From contig OX344750.2 in assembly GCA_947034885.2 (NCBI GenBank), forward strand, positions 5,642,001 to 5,706,000: a stretch of 64,000 nt of DNA, in the 5' to 3' direction. Below, in pieces: positions 36,501 to 48,274 of this stretch. A program made the translations under genes and the position numbers. Source of the stretch: Thuidium tamariscinum (taxonomy: Eukaryota; Streptophyta; Bryopsida; Hypnales; Thuidiaceae). The stretch's first letter is position 1, and each line of letters starts with the position of its first letter. The notes beneath the pieces are model-generated. The model ran no database searches, had not been told where the DNA came from, and was given only the letters and a program-made list of their open reading frames with translations.

Positions 36501-39500
36501 TCTTTTTTACTATGCAACCCCTTTTTTTTTTGCAGGGCTTTAGATAACAACCATTTCACAGGAACACTAGATTTAAACAACATGTTGGTTGTGCCCAATC
36601 GAAGTCAAAGCCTTCAATTGGTAACCCTCACAAACAACAACATAAGCAACGTTGCCTACTCTGGCCGAATTGTCAATCTTAACATCAAGTTCAAGTGAGT
36701 AATATGATTTGAACACCCTTAGCTCTTGAAATGTTAAAAATTTTAAATCCCCTCAAATCAATAGTGTATGATGTGATTCTCCAATTGTATGTTGCTCTAG
36801 AGGGTTTTAATTCATGTAACATTTAGTAGCTTTCATATCCAATGCCTTTTTTTCATGCACCTTACTAGTCATATTGAGCCTCCACTTAACTAATGATGAA
36901 GTATTGTTGGGGTATGAGATATTCCACACCATCTAGGCAATGACATAACTTAATGCTTGCTATTGAATGTTATGCATGAGGTAGTTCTTTAAATACTAAT
37001 TTAAAAATGGATCCCTGCATTGGCAGTTTGTTGGGCAATCCATATTGCGACAATTCCACAGCTGCAAACAATGACTTGACACGTTGTGTTTGCCAGCAAC
37101 AATGCATTGATACTCGTAAGTTGGTTGATTGTTGAAACTTTACCTTTGTGACTAAATGCAAAAGGCTCATTCTTAGGAATTTTGAGCAATTAAGAGTATA
37201 AATTACTAGTACTCTCTCTATCTGGATTTAAATTTTTGCATTTTTAAATAAAATATATATATCAATTTTATTAATCATATTGTGAAAAATATAATTAATA
37301 AAGGTTTCAAATTTTATATCATTAGAGTCAATGAAGAACATTGCATGTATTCATCACAACGTAAATAAATTTGAACATTAAGTAAGCTTCTCATATGACC
37401 TACTCAAGAAAGCATGAGGTTCAAAGTGGATTTTTATTTTAGTATGAAGGGAGTACTAGGTGCTGAAATCTTATATATTTGATACTCTAAAATCAATTAT
37501 TTTATGACATAATCATCCATTCTAGTTTAGATTTGGCTTACGCAAAGTACCAATCTCATGAATACACCTTGTGAAATTTTTCATTTTCTTGTATTTTTTC
37601 ACTAGTAACCACAAATTTCTTTAGAGACAAAGGCAATAGTAGGGTATGCGTACTCTACAAGATCAAAGTAAAAATTGGCTCATGCTTTCTATATTGATGC
37701 TTAATTCTTTTCAATTTCTTGTATGGCAGAGGGCGTTGCAAGTAGTAACAAAAAGGTCATCATAATTGCAACTGTGATTTGTGGATCATTGTTGGCAATA
37801 TTTGTTTCCATTTATGGTTTGCTGTTTTGGCGGAGTAGGAAAGAGAAATATCAACTTTTACTCGGAGCCGAGCAAAGTAAGAGAAGTTCAAACCTTTAGA
37901 GAATTTTCAATAGTAGAAATCTTATCATCTTTTAGGTACTCCAAAGTTCTCTAGCCTACAAGTTAGAACCTCAATAGTGATTTAGTATTGTGTCTTAGTG
38001 TTGGCTTCCATGTAGAGTTAGGGCTGGAAAAGCCCACCAATCAATGATGGAATGAGAATTTGGTTTTTTCCTCTTAAATCCCCATTCTAGAGTCCCCACT
38101 CCAAGAGTGATTGGTGGGCTTTACTAGACCCAACTCCACATGAAAGCCATCCTTAAAAGAACTTAGGCTACTAACCTCTCCATAAAATGTTTTGATAATA
38201 TCCACAATTATGATTTGCTGGTATCCATTGGTAGGCTCATTGTGTGTTTGTTTTTATGTCAATTTTGAGTGCAGAATTTGCAGAGTATGAAGTGAAGCCC
38301 ACCATATATACCTTTAGTGAATTGCAAGCCATTACAAGAAATTTCAGCACAAAATTGGGACAAGGAGCTTTTGGTTCTGTTTACAAGGTCCGCTGACAAA
38401 ACATTGATAGAAAAAATCCAAAATTAATTGCTTCAAAGCATATTTTAGACAACACCAAAAAATTTAGTAAAATTAGATGGTTTCAGGAATTTTAGATTGT
38501 TTTTAAGAATGTGTTGCATGATTTATTCGAAGGATGTCCAATCTGTAATTAGGACTTCCCAAAAAAAATTGAGAGGCTTTTACATGATCCTTGCGTAGGG
38601 AAACCTCTCATGAATTATGAAGATGATTCTCTACACACAATTGAGTTATTTGTAAAGTCCCCCAACTTTGGGCATGACTTTTTTGAAGTTGAGAAGGCAA
38701 AGTTCTATAGTTGAAGTGTCAAAATTTTTTGCAAGATACTTATGTTACACGACTTCAAGAGTGGGGACCAAACTTTTTTAGACACCATTTTGATGGAAAA
38801 ATAAGTTTCATACCCACTTTTATTTCAACTTTTTTAACTCAACCGGCTTTTTCACAAAACTCATGGGTTTTAACTTTGGTTTAGAGTACTTTACGAATTT
38901 GTAAAATTTCTTTTGTCTAAAATCTCATTTTATTAAAAAACTCAATTGTCAAACATTATTTTTCTAGTGGAATACTGGAATGTAGCATTCATTGACGTGC
39001 AATTTCATATGGCTGTGCAGGGAACTTTACCTAATGGGTCTGAGGTGGCTGTGAAGCAACTGCACACAAAGTCTCAACAAAGCTTGGATGACTTTCTGAA
39101 CGAGATTGTTCTGGTTGCAGCTGTGAAGCACAGAAACCTTGTGAAATTGAAAGGATGTTGCATTCGGACAAACCAACGACTTCTCGTGTACGAGTATGTC
39201 GAAAATGGAGACCTGGAGCAGTTTTTATTTGGTAAAACTTGCATCAAAATTCTTCAACTTTGCTATCTCACAACCCAGTTAATTGGAATGTGTGTGCAAT
39301 GAGTTGAGGGACCAAGAGCCAAAATTTGAGAAAAACACATTATAAAGCTCCTTGAAGCTCACAAACTTGGTCTTGTGATGGAGTTTGGTGTTGTGTTTCT
39401 TTTGTACTAACTTATTTCTAGTTAAACCTTCCTCCGACATCAACCTTCTACAAACTACCCAAGGTTCACTTTACGATTATCTCTAATGGTTGTCTAGAAT

Positions 39501-42130
39501 TGGTTTGAATGTAATTAAAATTAACTTCATTTGACATTGTGTATGTAGGGCAAGAGAACATTGGAAAGAAGGATAATTGGTCACTACGCAAAAACATATG
39601 CTACGGAGTGGCTGAAGGCATCCATTACTTGCATTTTGCGTCCCAACCAAAGATCATCCATCGGGACATAAAGGCATGCAACATCTTGCTTGACATCAAC
39701 TTGGAGCCAAAAATTGCAGATTTTGGTTTAGCGTTATTGTATCCACAAGAAGAGAGCCACATCATGACAATCCACGTGGCAGGCACTAGGTAAGCATTGT
39801 TTCTTTTTTATTTGTAGGGTTTAAGCTAGCAACCTACAACTTTTTTAAACCATGTTACTTGAATTGATCCATGTGGTTCTTGCCTAAAAGTTTACTATTT
39901 GGACATGAGAATATGAGAGGGTTGTTTAGGGTCATTGGAAGAAAGGGTGGTACTATTTGCTGTCACAATTGGGCATAAGAGGATTTCTAGCTGCTTTAAG
40001 AGACTGTGAGTTCCCAAACGTTGGGAACGCTGGGAATGCGATGCTGATGTGGTCGAGCGACTGCCATGTCAGAAAATACGATTTTTTATTAATTTTAATT
40101 TTAATTAAATATTTTTTAAATATTTTTTGAAAATCATTCTTTTGCTCTTTAGTACATTCTGAAGTTTTTTGGAAAAAAAAATTTTAATTTTTTTTTTCAA
40201 AATTCAAAAATTCAGACCAGCAGGGGGCTGGTCTGCAGCAGTGGGAACAATTTCGGGGAACACCCCTGAAACGGTCTCCTGGGTCCCCAAAAATCCTCTT
40301 ATGGTATACTCTCTCATTGTTTGCAATAACTTTTGAAGCAAAAGTCCAATGATTATGAAATTTTTATTGAAAATGTATAAATTTATATTAATCACATTTA
40401 TTATTTTTTAGAAATTAATAAAAATAATTTTATATTTAAAAAATATTTTTGTTAATTTGTCACAAGTTGGGGTTTAGGGATTTTCACTACGTTATGAGCC
40501 CATTAATTTTATTATTTGGAGTTGAAACTTTTATGTTCTACTTTCATAATAAAAAAAAATTTGTTTCTACCACAAGAAATCTAAAAATACATTATTTTAA
40601 GTCCTCCATATGAGTACAAACAGTATTTCCATTGCACTCAATTTTTGAACAATGAAGACAATTTTTAGATCATTCTTTTGGTGAAATCTCATCACCATCA
40701 ACTCTTCTCAAATGGAAAATTTTTAGTTTAAAAAAGAATTATTTTCCTATTTATTATAAATTAAAATGTGAAATTACAATGATAGTGACTACTTTCATGA
40801 GATTTTGCACTTTTCTAGTTCACCTACTTAAAGAAATTTTCTATACTTTTAATTCTTAGGGTACCTTCTTCTTAAAGATATATATTCGAAAAATATTTTT
40901 CACTTTAAAAGAAATTATTTTTCTAATTTTAAAGTATTTCTGAAACAAAAAGTGAGTACTATAGAAAACGCTATACTTTTGAATGCCCTTTATTGCAATG
41001 ACCCTTTATAGGTACAGCTATAATTATTATTTTGAAGAATAATAGTTTGTTCAAATGACATCTATTGTATGGTCAAAGAATGCAAAATTTTATTTTCAAT
41101 TGTCAACATGATCCAATGAAAAGCAAAGAGTTATATAATATGAACTATGCTAAAATGTTCATCAAGAATCTTGTAGGTGTATTGAGGTTAGTGGGCAATT
41201 ACAAGAATCACTTGTTGATTTATTGTGTTTTCATTGTGTTTGTGATTTTTGTCTAGGAATACTTTGAAGTTGGAAAAGTAATTTCAGAAAATAAAATACC
41301 ATATGGTCAATGTACAAAACTTTAAGAAGATTTTACCATGAGAATGCAAAGTATAGAATGATTCTTAAAGTGGAAGAACTTGCAAAGTGCAAAATTTGAA
41401 GAAAATAGGTATTGTGACATTTGAATTTGTAAAAAGTAGGAAAATAACAAAAAAACGAAAATGAAGATTGATTATTTGTAACCTTTCTATAGAAATGGTC
41501 ATTCACACAAAGAATTTTTACTAAAATATATATATTCTTTTTTTCAAGATGCATGCAAAAAGAAACTCACTTTGTCAACTTATAGACAATATAAGATGAA
41601 CTACTCTTAAAGTTCCTTCTCAAAACAATTACTAGTCTACTAGAAGGCCATCCAATCTAAATTTCACCTTCAAATTCTTTAGAATGGATACTCAATTTAG
41701 TACTCCAAACCCCAAAGATTGAAAGTGTGACATATTTTTGGAATTGATGTTTTCTACCAAAATAATTTTGGAAACTAGTTTTATAAATTAGGATAAAATG
41801 AAAATAATCATATTGACCTTTTCTATAAATTGAAACTATATTGGATCATTACTTCTAAAGTTATGCTTAAAAAGATGCCATAGGACACATGTGACAAGAA
41901 AATAGGACAAGTACGTTGTACAATTGCTCTAATGTTCAAGTCTATGTCAATGGGGGCCATTCTTGAAATTATGGAGCCACATAGTAAAAAAAGACCCCAA
42001 GTATGCAACTCCCATATTATATGGCCTTGATTATAATCACTTTTAATGCATTTTAATCTATTCTCAAAGTATATAATTTACTTTGATGTAGGAAATTCTT
42101 GTAGCCCTTTTAATAAGGAATCCAAAATAA

Positions 42131-42216
<86 letters not shown>

Positions 42217-44534
42217 TTCTTAGGACAATAATAGTATTAAAAACCTAATTACATGAGTTTTTTTAATACATGTATCAGAGGCCCAGCTACCCAACTTTTG
42301 GGGCTTTTTAATTTAATTTTAATTGGAGAGAAATTTTTGTACAAATTTTTAAAAACTATAAAAAATTGTTTCAATTTTCCATATATATTGTGAGTTTTTT
42401 TTTGAAATTGTATGTAATGCAACATTTTCTACAAATATATATTTTTTAAATTTGGCCTTCATCTAACTTTTTGGTCTTCTTAATTTCATATAATTTTAAC
42501 AAAAGTTATCCTCTAAGCCGTTTTAATGCCGACAACCCCTACATATAAAACAAGAGCTATGTACTTAGGAAAAAGACAAGGATATCATTTACATTAAGAA
42601 AAAACATATAATGCCATTAGAACCAAAATAAATTGATGAAAAACAAAACTTAAAATATATCTAAATAATATTTAATTCACATGAATTCTTCTTGAAATAT
42701 GTTCACTTTTATATTTAGTATATACAAATACCTTTTATCTTTCATGGTATCAAAATTTCAAAAGGAATGGTCCCTTTGAGAAAATCCACCTCAAGAGTAG
42801 GCATTGAAGGAGTACTCACTCCATAACTATCAATGTGTTGACATAACACAATTAACAGAACCACTTCTATTAGACTAGATTTTAGGTTAAATTGCTTTGT
42901 ATCCTTCAAGAAACCAAAATTGTATTTGGTTAGGGATTTTCAAAAGTTTTCAAGAACCAACTACGGAATAAGTTATGGTTTAGAGTGGATATTGAATTTA
43001 AATGCAAACTTGCTTCATGCAGAGGCTACTTGGCGCCTGAGTATGCCCATTTGGGACATCTAAGTGAGAAAGTGGATGTATTCAGCTATGGCGTTTTGCT
43101 ACTTGAGATTGTAAGCAAAAGGAAAAATATACAAATCAAATCACCAGAATTTGACTATTTTTATCTTCCAGATTGGGTAAGTTTTTCTTAACAAGAAACC
43201 ACATCAAGGGTGTTAAATGCTTGATCATCTATCTTTAACTATACTGGTAAAATTATCGAATATTGTTTTGATGTTTTTTGAATTTGATCCTATAGAAAAC
43301 ATGAGATAGAAGGAATTGCTGAACATGCAGAAGCTCACACCGTAAATGTTAGGGACTTGTTTCCATTGTTCATCAAATCTTACAGATATTACTTGTATAT
43401 CACCTTTAAAATAGGACTCTTTGAAATATTGTACAAACAATTGCTTAAACTAACCCAAAGAGTATAGGAGAGTTCTTTAAGCCAATCTAAGTGACATGAA
43501 ATAGTATTTCACGGCTATAATTTCTCTTAATGAACTAAGATTTAGCACCACCTTTCTTTAAGATACAAGCACCTATTATTGCATCTTTGCCTAAAAATCA
43601 ACATCTCAAGTATAGATACAGATGAAAAAAGAGGGCTTTTTTGAATCTTTCTAGTCGAAGAAGCCATTAAATGGATATCTAGCTATCATAATGTGTCTTC
43701 ACCATTTTTAGTACTCTACATCAACATGTATTATGTTAAAAAAATTATAGTGACACTACTATCAATAACCCTGGTCAACAACTCTTGGAATAACTACTAC
43801 TTTTGAAGTGAATATGTCACTATTTTTGAACCAAAGTTTATTTCTTGGATGTCAACATATCTTCTCTTTTAAATAGAAAGAAAAGGCCATTATGCCTTAA
43901 TCCAAATTCTAATTAATTTTTTCTTACTTATAATAAATAATCTACTATGGTTGTTCACATATTAAATAACCTTTAACCCTTGAGTACCCAAGTGCCTCAA
44001 ATCTAGCTTCTCCAAAGCAAAAAATTGTCCTATTTGACCATTAAAATATTTTCAAAAATACAGCCAAATCATTTTTCCTTTCATTTATAGCTCCAACCTT
44101 GTCTCTACTACCAAATAATATGGTCCGTTTTTGATAAATATTTGCTAAGCACTTAGGGGTTAATTGCCATTGCTCTTGTGAGGCATCATTCCAATGCTAT
44201 TCAAGAATGTGATGTCGTGTTACAGGCATGGAGTCTATACAATGAAGGAAGAATCAAGGAGCTTATAGACCCCACACTAGAGCTTCAACCAAGAGAAGAG
44301 ATGGAAGTACTCAGAATCATCAACATAGCCTTGTTATGCGTACACAATGCTGCAGAGAAACGTCCAGACATGAAGGCGGTGATGGCCATGTTGCATGGTG
44401 GCATGGATGTAAAGGTTGCACACTTGGTTCTTGAACATGAGAGTGAGAGGTTACGACCTAACAAACTTAGCATGGAACTCATGGACACATCAACAAGCTT
44501 GGGAATAAATTCCTCATTGATAAGTAGGGATTAA
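30519..44534 (+). CDS. LRR receptor-like serine/threonine kinase (gene copy 2, complete, 842 aa)
   Basis: Plasma-membrane receptor kinase, ligand unknown. Nineteen exons: 30519-30594, 31225-31417, 31689-31760, 31956-32030, 32205-32279, 32760-32912, 33045-33143, 33284-33352, 34228-34371, 35210-35284, 35917-35991, 36536-36694, 37027-37115, 37730-37876, 38275-38387, 39021-39231, 39549-39789, 43023-43176, 44226-44534. The joined frame is 843 codons with no internal stop. Signal peptide 1-24; LRRNT cap with C61 and C72; LRRs about 87-420; NPYC and Cys cluster 426-448; transmembrane helix 461-485. Kinase: glycine loop GQGAFG 529-534, K550, E566, HRD 646-648, N653, DFG 666-668, APE 693-695. All catalytic residues are present, so an active RD-type kinase is expected. 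The ectodomain resembles subfamily LRR-VIII-1, while the kinase ([29 protein letters not shown]) looks like VIII-2. Odd points: a GTCCGC donor after exon 15 and a 3.2-kb transposon-filled intron 17. Confidence 0.9.
32408..32679. mobile_element. TA-flanked MITE, copy 1 (intron 5 of kinase gene)
   Basis: 272 bp, present only in the right copy of intron 5. Ends AGGTAGGTACCCCAAAATGG and, in reverse complement, AGGTGGGTACACCTAAAA. Flanked by TA on each side, while the left gene copy shows a single TA at the site. This suits a Tc1/mariner-type target duplication. A second copy with the same interior is at 58860-59132. Confidence 0.75.
33595..34115. mobile_element. Insertion of about 520 bp in intron 8 (right copy only)
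   Basis: Absent from the left copy, where flanks equivalent to 'tttaattc' and 'ctcaatttaacg' are close together. It begins near 'gagcatgtgtaatcc', contains a CTTT tetranucleotide run at 33884-33912, and ends near 'attttgc'. I see no convincing terminal repeats or coding sequence; class unknown. Confidence 0.6.
34409..34471. repeat. Perfect 30-bp hairpin
   Basis: 34409-34438 and 34442-34471 are exact reverse complements separated by three bases. It lies near the left border of the 665-bp intron insertion. Confidence 0.85.
34737..34925. repeat. Degenerate GTATTC/GTATCC hexamer array
   Basis: About 190 bases dominated by variants of GTATTC, GTATCC and CATATAC, on both strands. It looks like a decayed minisatellite; neighbouring DNA is unrelated. 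Confidence 0.7.
39929..41004 (-). mobile_element. Family 1 MITE, copy C, with nested family 2 element (kinase intron 17)
   Basis: Left border GGGTCATTGGAAGAAAG; right border ATTGCAATGACCC. Without the 330-bp insert it is about 746 bp, the size of copies A and B, and the internal order matches in reverse ('aaaatccctaaac' and 'gaagaaggtaccctaag' blocks in reverse complement). Sits in intron 17 of the receptor kinase gene. Confidence 0.8.
39974..40303. mobile_element. Family 2 TIR element inside MITE C
   Basis: Ends CATAAGAGGATTT and AAATCCTCTTATG. The interior has GTTCCCAAACGTTGGGAACG, 'gatgtggtcgagcgactgcc', 'gtgggaacaatttcggggaa' and 'ctgaaacggtctcctggg'. Comparison with MITE A suggests a target duplication of zero or one base. 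Confidence 0.8.
42134..42213. repeat. (TA)n microsatellite in kinase intron 17
   Basis: About 40 uninterrupted TA units. It explains the Tyr-Ile-repeat open frame at this place, which is not a gene. Confidence 0.95.
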
Positions 44535-44900
44535 TGCAAAGGATTTGTACATAATATTGACCAAATAAGCATTTGAGTTTGGTTTCCTATTATTGAGATA
44601 TTTGAATTAATGATAGACCTAGTTCGAAGTCCCAAAAAAAATTCTAGATTTTTTTTTCATGCATTTTTTGGATACCAATTGGATAAGAACTAGATAGACA
44701 AAACATGAAACAAGGTAATTATAGTGGGAGAAGATGAGATTAACTGCATCATTGAACTTCTCTCTATGCTCTTCAAGTATCACATAGGCAAATCAATGGT
44801 ATATGCAAATTTTCAATTCAACTAGATAAGACCAAGATGTAGACACAACTAGATTAGTATGAAACTATCATGATCATTATGTTTGAGTGTGATATGGGTG

Positions 44901-45238
44901 CATAAGAGGATTTTCAGTTGTTGTACAAGACTGCGAGTTCCCAGACGCTGGGAACGCATTGGGAACTCTAGGAACGCGATGCTGATGTGGTCGAGCGACT
45001 GCCACGTCAGAAAATATTAATTTTTTATTAATTTTAATTAATTATTAAATATTTTTAAAATATTTTTTTTAATCATTTTTTTGCTCTTTAGTACATTCTG
45101 AAGTTTTTTGGAAATTAAATTTTTTTTCTTTTCAAAATTCAAAAATTCAGACTAGCAGGGGGCTGGTTTGCAGCAGTGGGAACAATTTCGGGGAACACCC
45201 TTGAAACAGTCTCTTGGGGGCCCAAAAATCCTCTTATG
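44901..45238. mobile_element. Family 2 TIR element, downstream of kinase gene
   Basis: 338 bp. Ends CATAAGAGGATTTTC and AAAATCCTCTTATG. The interior is very close to the element at 39974-40303, including 'gatgctgatgtggtcgagcg' and 'gggaacaatttcggggaa'. Confidence 0.8.
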
Positions 45239-45240
45239 CT

Positions 45241-45512
45241 TTAGAAGAAATCTGAGGGCATTAGAAGACTGCGGGTTCTTGGACTGCGGGAACGCAATTT
45301 CTGCCGTGGGAACTGAAATCCGACGTGGTCAAGAGAGTGCCACGTAATTTTTTTTTTCTTGAAATTTTTTTTTGGGCTTTTTTCATATTTCAGGACCCCA
45401 TTTTTTTATTTTTTTTTTGGGTAAATGCCGCCCTGACAATGGCCAGCAATTAGGGAACAGTTTTGGGGAACAGCCCCGAAACGGCCCTTTAGAGGCCTCA
45501 GATTTCTTCTAA
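45241..45512. mobile_element. Family 2 TIR element, divergent ends
   Basis: 272 bp, beginning two bases after the preceding element. Ends TTAGAAGAAATCTGAGG and CCTCAGATTTCTTCTAA, a perfect 17-bp TIR. The interior keeps the family signature ('gactgcgggttcttgg', 'gacgtggtcaagagagtgcc', 'ggggaacagccccgaaacgg'). Confidence 0.8.
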
Positions 45513-46115
45513 TATCTTGCATTGGCAATTCTACATTTATATCTTGCATTGGACCCTAGAGTCCTAGATTGTAATTAATGTGTTTGCTAAATGCTTGACT
45601 CTAATTCACTAATTCACTAATGCATATTAAGGACACATACCAAAATATGATTAACTCATTGCTGATTTAAGACACGTTCACATTTGAGGGCATCTATTGA
45701 ATAGTTTTAGTGGCTTAGGGAACAAACACTTTGAAAAATCATAGAAATTATATACTACATCCGAAAAATCTATTTTTTTTAATATCTATGATTTTCACTT
45801 GCTAATACTAAAAAAATATTATTTTCAGAAAAATTGCTTTCAACTATGCTGAATTCCTTATTTGGATGATTTTGGGTGTAAGTTTCCACCATATACTCCA
45901 AAAATGGTCAAAAGCTACCATTTCCAATATCAATACCAATTTTTTTTTAAACATTTTTTGAGGTTTGTAACCATAGGATCTTGTAGTAAATTGGTTTGAA
46001 AACATGGAATTTGTCCCTTCAATGATATTTTATTAATACCCCATTTTAATTGTTATGAAATGAAATGGAGGGCAATTTTAGTTTTTTTGTCACATTTATA
46101 ATTAATAGTAAGTTG

Positions 46116-46390
46116 CATAAGAGGTTTTTTTAGCATGTTGGGAGACTTCGAGTTCCCAGACTGTAGGAACTCGCTGGAAACATGCTGGAAACAGTCCCAG
46201 CAGCAGATCTAATGTGGCATAGAGACTACCACATCAGATAATAATATTTTATTAAATTAAAAAAATATTTTTCATTTTTTCAATATTTTTGTTTTTTTAA
46301 TATATTTTTATTCTGACCAGCAGTGGTTGGTTCACAGAATGGGGAACGAGGCTGAAACAGTCTCTCAATACCCTGAAAAAACCTCTTATG
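46116..46390. mobile_element. Family 2 TIR element
   Basis: 275 bp. Ends CATAAGAGGTTTTTT and AAAAAACCTCTTATG. The interior has 'gagttcccagactgtagg', 'actaccacatcag' and 'gggaacgaggctgaaacagtc', the same ordered signature as the other copies. Confidence 0.78.
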
Positions 46391-47292
46391 ATAATTTTGA
46401 AATGGCTTTATAGCCATTTAAATGGTATCTTGAACCTCTAAATTTTCTTTGCATCTTGAGTCCAATTACTAATAGAAAAGAGCTTTTGAAGGGTGTAAAT
46501 ATGCTAGACCAAGCACTTTTTTGAGTCACAATGCCATTTTTCAGTGAAATATGACTTTATACTTGTTATTTCATGAACTTAGAAGCTTTTTTCTCCATAT
46601 TTTTTGGGTTATTTTAAACATTTTACATGTAAAGTTTCCATAGTCATTATTGTTTTTTTGAATAATCAATTTTAGAAATGAAATATTTGTACTTTTTAGA
46701 TTAGTCAAAAAACACATATTTAGATATAACTACAAATACTTTACTCATATAAAGTTGAAGTACTAATTTTTTTTTGGCAAAGAAGATAAGGAGGAGAAAT
46801 ATTTTGGAATCTACTCTCAATTTAATGTTTATAGCTCATATTTGGTAGACATCTCAAAAATGAGTTAATTATGGTTTGCAAAGGATATCTATTGAAATTC
46901 ATTTTTGCAATTGGATTCAAGATTCAAGATGGTAGCAACTAATTTTAGAATGGCTTCAACTCAAATAAAGAAAAAAATTAATTCATCATTAGATAGTTTA
47001 TAGTGCTTTTTAATACAAACATGGCATACAATACATTTTTTAATTTTTTCCAAAGGAATATCTCATAAATGCATGGCTTTGGATCTCATTAGCACTTTCT
47101 ATCAATTTCTAACATACCAGTGATTGATCCACAAGACTTAATTCCTCGTTTACAATCACTCACTAGTAATAAATATCAACCCTAAAATCAAGTACACAAA
47201 CTACAATTTTGTACTCTTAGCTAGTCTTCAAAACAGCTACAATACAATTTTGCCAAAATCGTTTAGGTATAGTGTACTTACACCTTGGAGTG

Positions 47293-48160
47293 CAAGAGCT
47301 ATAACATTGTAGCTTTGTACTCTAAAACATATACATTATAATTTTCAATTTTACTTTTGTTTTAGGACAATTATAGAGAGTGGCGATGCTAGCATGCTAA
47401 AGTACTCTCACCACAAACAAGAAAAAACTTAACTATAGAAAGATTCATCAGTCGTTTGTTTTTTGATGGATTATTTATGTAATTTGTTGTACAACTTTTT
47501 GCCAATGAGGCAAGGGTTCACTTTTGCATCCTTGAAGAGAGGACCTCCACAATGAAGAAAATTGTCTTATATGGCTTTTTAACCAACTCCAATCCAAGAT
47601 TGAACTGACTATCCCCTTCTTAGTATCTAGCAAAGCACAATACCTTTCTAACATGGAGAGCACCATTACCTTCTTATATAATGTTATGATATCTAATGGA
47701 ATAATCCAAACATTTGTTCAAAACTTGCAAGAGCTATAACATTATAGCTTTGCGCTCCAAAACATATACATTATAGTTTTCAATTTTACTTTTGTTTTAG
47801 GATGATTGTAAAGAATGGGAGTGCTAGCACGCTAAAGTGCTCCCACCAAAACCAAGAAAAACTTGACCATTGAAAGATTCATCAATCATTTGTTTTTTAA
47901 TGGATTATATATGTAATTTGTTGTTACACTTTTTGCCAATGAGGCAAGGGTCCTTTTGCATCCTTGAAGAGAAGCCCCCCACAATGGAAAAAATTGTCTT
48001 GTGTGGCTCCTTAGCCAACTCCAATCCAAGATTTAACTGATTATCTCTTCCTTAGAATCTAGCAAAGCATAATACTTTCTTGATATGGAGAGCACCATTG
48101 TCTTGTTATACACAATAGCATAGTATCTAATGGATTAACCCAAACATTTGTTCAAAAGTT
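47293..48160. repeat. Tandem duplication, unit about 435 bp
   Basis: 47293-47727 and 47728-48160 align along their whole length, both starting 'caagagctataacatt' and both containing 'gccaatgaggcaaggg'. A more diverged relative is at 11560-11880. No coding sequence. Confidence 0.8.
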
Positions 48161-48274
48161 ATTGTGGACAATTTCCTATCTTAAATAAAAGTTTTAAAAA
48201 GTCTTGTTAAAAGTTGAGATCATACATACCTTCGTGAACTTCAGAGGCCTTTTGAGACCTTAGGGGTTAAGGTG

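Larger units (their letters stand above)
29455..37200. repeat. Right arm of large inverted duplication
   Basis: Reverse-complement partner of 1-6615. Homology runs from the upstream region through exon 13 of the receptor kinase; its downstream limit cannot be seen because the left copy leaves the window. Relative to the left arm it has extra DNA at 29552-29731 (SINE plus one duplication), 32408-32681, about 33595-34115 and about 34384-35048. Confidence 0.9.

Noticed and set aside
42046..42231. Open frame with a long Tyr-Ile repeat
   Set aside because: It is the translation of a (TA)n microsatellite in an intron.
43973..44162. A 190-bp piggyBac MITE between TTAACCC and AGGGGTTAA motifs in kinase intron 18
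   Set aside because: The two ends match for only a few bases after TTAA (CCCTTGAGTACC versus CCCCTAAGTGCT), so the pairing is not convincing.
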